Part shown: piece by piece, positions 49,901 through 55,900 of the stretch
Layout of the letters: each line of letters opens with the position of its first letter
Numbering within the stretch: the stretch's first letter is position 1
Assembly: GCA_963576475.1 (NCBI GenBank)
Contig: OY754973.1
Span: 14,463,142-14,527,141 of the forward strand
Source of the DNA: Molanna angustata
Lineage: Eukaryota; Arthropoda; Insecta; Trichoptera; Molannidae
Direction: 5' to 3'
DNA length: 64,000 bases
Translations under genes and position numbers: made by a program
Notes under the pieces: generated by a model
Seen by the model: the letters and a program-made list of their open reading frames with translations, nothing else
Told to the model about the DNA's origin: nothing
The model's database searches: none

Positions 49901-52900
49901 TAAGTCAAAATAAACAATGTTTTATCTTCGACTATATTAGCTCTCATATTTGCAAAAAAAAGAGCATAATTGGCAGATGACTTAATAATTTTACACTCAT
50001 AAATTCAAGAAAAAAATAACATAAACATTGACCATTTAAAAAAATATTAACATTTCGAAATATGTGCTAATAAATAATATAATCTCATTTCATCATTGAA
50101 TCAATATTTCGTCGGGCGAAGTTTCGCTAAATAAAAATGTTAATAGGCACAAAAGAACACACTACATACTTTTGCCCGGCTTTTTAACATATCTTGGCTT
50201 GTTAAATCTGTGTCATTTTTTATACAAAATACCTCCATTAATTTTATTTAAATTATGCGTTATTACGCGTGTATTAAGTACACACTTAATGAAGTTAGCA
50301 CATGCGTCCATTAATTATGTAACAAGATTAACCTTAATATAAATATTAATATTTTTTGTGACCTTCAAAACAATGTTAGAAAATAATCACATTTTGTGTA
50401 TACCTACGGAATGGAAATGATTTTTATAGTTTTGCATATATGTGGAAAGTATACACGAAGGAAACATTAATCGCCATCGTAAAAGCAGATATATTGTTTT
50501 TCATCCTTGTAAATGATATTCTGAAAAAAAAGGAAATGGTTGGATCTTGAGTAAAAAACATGCGAGCATATTAGGGAATGTAAATGATTTTAAATATAAA
50601 AAAGGCACTCAAATATATATCCATACTCCTAAAAGACAGCTTGATGGCATAATGTTATAATATACCTACATTATGATCTTTTTGTTTTCTTCTCCAATTT
50701 TTTTACGGAGGTTGGCGATCGTCAGAGCTATCTCCACTCTCTTCTCTGTTCACTACGGCCCCAAACAGCGATTTAGTTTAAGAAACTCTTACATGTATCG
50801 ATAGTAGCAAATTATACATTTAGTTAACTATATTTTTTGTAGGACGAAGCGATCGGGATCAGGAGATGTCCTTGGTACTGTTGCCAAGTCAATATCTTCA
50901 GGCATCGGGAGTAAGATTGGCTTTATAAGTCAAGCCTCAGCTGGTGCATCGTCTTTCTTAAGTGGAGGTTCCAAGGGACACGATGAACACCAAGGATATG
51001 AATATTCGGCGCCATCAGTAAGTCTCTAATATTTTTGACATCACAGTTTTTTCAATGATTTGAGAATAGTTTGTTATTTTATTTTATTTATTTATTTATT
51101 TATTTTATATTGATTCTCGGGCAACTAACGGGTAGGTACTATATCAAATATAAATTTAACACGCACCCAATAGCAAGTTGCCACATTCTGGAGACTTACG
51201 ATATTTATCGTCTCACAGATCCAGACTGAAAACACAATTAAAACTGTGTCTCCACCGGGAATAGAACCCGGGACCTTTGGCTCAGCAGTCAGATATCTAA
51301 CCAACTGAGCCACGAAGGCCGACAAGGCCGACATTAAATTGATATAAACAATATATTTGCAAGTTATACCTACTTTTTTACATATTTATATTATAAGCCA
51401 TAACCACCATCTTATTATATAAAATTTTTTTTTTTTTTCAACATAATTTCATTTATAAAAGATCCCACTAACCATATATGGTTATCAGTGGGTTTCTAAG
51501 CAGTAGATTCTTATATTAAGCAGTAGGTATCCAATAATACATCACAAAACTTTTCTTTCAATACAATCTGATGTTGGTTAGTTCGAACGCAAATTAAAAT
51601 GATTTTTTTTTGATTTACAAAAAAAAAACAATTTGTTTTATTGCCAGTTTGTTCCCCAAGAAGCAATACAAAATAAAAAAAAATATATTGTAAAATTTAT
51701 AATAATAATAATGAACACTACCTGCGCAAGTGGCGAGTTTATTGCCGTATGGCAATTTCTTCCATCTAACCAGTGTTTCCAGCCCAGAGAAGCAATATTT
51801 GCGTGAGAAATGAATTTTAATAAATTTCTCCTCTGCTGGGAATCGAACCCAGGACGCCCGCACAGAAACCAAACGGCTTATCAACTGTGCCACGGCGGTC
51901 GGCACACGTAAAAATGTGACAAAGTGGAGTTCGGTAAAAAAAACTGGCCCACGCATAAATATTTTATATGAATATTATAATATTTAAATATTTCATTTTA
52001 ATTTATAATATCAAACGATTGGTTGGAAGATATTGCTATAATGCTAATAAGCCCGCCATTGTGCACTTTTAATGTACTGTGTACAAAATGTTTTAAATAA
52101 GTATATAAAAATAACAAAGATAACAATGGCTCCCACTTATTTCCCATGCACTTACCCATTTTGGTTAATCAGAGGGTTTCTATAACATACGTATAAGTTC
52201 TGTTTGATTCCAATATTTTTCTTGCCAATACGACATATCGATTGTCAGTGGTGAATATTCTGTTTCCCTGATACATGTCATATTATTATTGAAAGTGAAA
52301 ACAAAATTTACTTTCAGTTAAAATATGTACCTATGGTATCAAGGCACTTACTTCTAACTGTTTCCGTAAACTTTACCGAAATTACTATAAACGTTTTTTT
52401 TCAACACGTACCTGCTGTGAATTTGTTATTATTAGGTATTCATTTATGTTAGATTAGTAATTCAGTTCTTATAACATTGAAAATATACCAATTTTTATAC
52501 TATTATTCAATATTCAATGTAGGTATTATTTATTTTGTCTTAGATAACTTTCAAGACCATTATAATATCACTGTCTAATAACTGTGATAAGTTGATTCAA
52601 AGACTTCATAGAAAGGTTTATATAATTATTATGAAATGAAGAGCTATTAAATATTTTGCTTTTTAAGATGTTGCATAAAAATGTTATTGACAATCATAAT
52701 TGTTTTTAAACAAAACTGATCTAAAAAAATGAAAAATCAACCTCAAATTTGTACTTGCACTGTCTAATATTTTTACTTGAAATTGTATGATTTTACGTCA
52801 TATTTTTTACATAAGTAATTGCTTTAATAACATCATTATATGCATTGAATAATAGACATATAATAACAAGGAAATAGGTAGCTATACTTGGCGTCGATGA

Positions 52901-55900
52901 CAAAAACAAGCACTTTTGCCTAGCAGATACCTACCTACATACATAAGTCTAATTTCTTCGTATCCGTCAAAAACAATTAATTTTTTTATGGTTGGTTTTT
53001 TAATATAATAATTTCTTTCTTATTGAATATAGTTATGAAGAAGGTATATCTGGCACCTGGGAGTGGTTGCGTTTACCAGTACGCATCCCCTTTCTATAGG
53101 TGAAAATCGCATTTTTAGTATCATTTGTAAGTCCTGTTTGTGCTCTTATACAATCCACCTGATTACGCTGAAACTTGGTGATTTGTTCAACGCTCTCCTG
53201 GGAAAATTTCTGAATGAAAATTAGTCTTTTTCTTTTATACATATTTCAGTATCAGTAAGTACATATTTCACAAACTTTTTTGAAACATAGGACTTGAAAT
53301 TAAAATCTGCAATTTTCACCTGTAAAGAGGATGCACACTGGTAAACACAACCACTCTCAAGTGCCAGACTTAGCTTTTTCATACCTATATTCACTAAAAA
53401 AAAATATCAATGAAATACTCATTAAAAATGATTAATCGAAAACGTTATTATTTATCAGACTATGCTAATATGTTCTATACTGAAAATCTACCCAAAAAAA
53501 ATTCTAGGAGTGTCTCTGTGTTTCATTGGAAGCAGAATTTATTTTATTTAAATTTAGTTAAATGATTATTTATTTAAATTTAATGAATAGGAATAATTTG
53601 GGAAAAATTTTAATAAACGAATATTTTGGTTTCAATTTCAATTAGAATAGAAAATTCTCATACGAATTTCTTACTACTGATACATGTCTATATGCGTACC
53701 TATATTGAAATGAAGTACCTAAAATAGATTTCTAATAGGCATCACACACAATCCTAATTATGCCTCGTTATATTGAAGCTGTTAAAATACTTTATTTTAT
53801 TTTGCTTTGTTACAGATGATTCATTACTTGAAATATCTAACAACAATAAACAATGCGCGGTACCTACATAAACATACATCGCCATGTTTATTTATTTTAT
53901 TCAATTATGTATGTACCAAATACTTTCGACCAATTTATCGATTTCGATCTTACAAATAATTACGCACTACGCAACCATCAATTTCATTTTTTCGATTTGC
54001 ACATTACGTTACGCATTTTATTGATACCTACTCCTTTCCTGAACTCACTATTACGTGATAAGTGATAATAACTAATAATCAAATCAATATTTGCCTCACA
54101 CCTTATTAAATTAACTGCAACAAAATATTACTGTATAAAATACTAATATAAAAAATAATTGGAAGGATGTACCTAATTTATACGTCCAATACCTACTTAA
54201 TTCATCGTCAAACTCTATCAAGTATATATGTAGGTGCTTAATTTATGGGTGCTTTTTACTACAAATGAGTGCAATTGGGTCCTCCGATATGAGTGATTCA
54301 GTAAGGCTGTTGAGGCAGTAAATTCGTTCACATAATATTACAAATTCACGGGGGCAAGACTGGCGAAACGGTGAAATCTAAAGCCTCATGATTACCCATA
54401 ACATGGATAAAATTATCATTATATATAGTTCTATGATATGTAAGGATAATATAGAATTCAAATCATCAAATCAAAGGTGATCAAATCTATTGACATCTGT
54501 AGTAAGCATCTATAGAGAATATATCCTGCTCAAATGAACGTAAAAATTGGTTAAATACATATAATGAGGTCTGTGGCAGAACAGTGTCGGCCTGGGACCA
54601 TTCGTTTATTTATCAAATTATAAAATATGATTTGTTTGAGTTAAATTGACTAGTTTAAGGGCTCACTACTGATATTAGGTACAATTTTTATGTAGATACC
54701 TAGGAAAAATTCAAGTAAATCGAATTGAATATAATATGATAAAATATGTGTAGGTACACAATCATTGTAATTTTACGTATCTGCTGGTGATTGAGCTTTG
54801 TCCACAGTGTTACCTAAGCTTTTCATAATCATAGCTGGAAATGATTAATCACTTAAGGGGCCATATAAACTTAAACACCTCAATTTCAAATCAAATCCCT
54901 CAAATATGTTAAACAGTGTGTTTCTAGAAAAAATAGTATAAGTCTTTTAAACATTTCTCTGGTGAATGTTCGTCACACAATTTTTAAAATTCAGCCTAAA
55001 TTTCTATAAATAAATGATTGAAAATATCCTTTTTTACAGCATTTTTTTTAAATTTCTCCATAACCATGTGTCAAAGAGAAATAAATCTTATATAAGCTTA
55101 AAGAGTGCATAAAATCAAAGTGAATGACCGATAAAGTTTTTTCATTTCAACTAAGGTTTGTTCTTAAAATGCAAAAAGTCCACAAATTTGGGGTTTCCGA
55201 GAGTTTAAATCACGTATAAACCTTTTTTAACGCGCGCGATTATACCCTTACTAACGCGTAACTTCATAGTCCATTGGGCGGTTTTAATATATCATGTTTT
55301 CAGTCACTAAGTTTAGCGTTATATGTCCTCTTAATCATTATCTACCATATTTATTTATAATACAACAAAGTGCATTTTGATGGTGCAGAATCTCAACGTA
55401 CCGCTAGCCTTACTTACCTACATTCTTCCTCAAAACATGTGATGTTCTAACAAAAACGTAATATTTCGACGAATATAAACTAGTTTTTAATTTCAGTAAA
55501 CAACATCGATTAGATATATTTTTAAACATTAGTGATTATAGGTATATAGTCCAACAAAATACTATGATTTTGCTGTGAGCAAAAAAAAAACACAGCATAT
55601 TTTGTCGTCCATAAGAAAAGTGAAAGGAGATATTCCAGTTTAATTACATTATAGCATCAACTATGCAGCAGCTTCTTACTAACCAGTCACACACTGGTCT
55701 TAATAATAAACGACAACAATAAATAATCCAGAATGTGTCGGCTCAATTCAATATGGCCATATACAGGTATGATTTAGTGCATTAAATAAATAATGTTGTG
55801 CAATCTTTGCACTAATTTCTCTACAGTCGAGTTCTTCGTTAGTTTTTTTTTGCAGTACATTTCGACATATCGAGATTCATACTGACAGGTTCGACATAGT

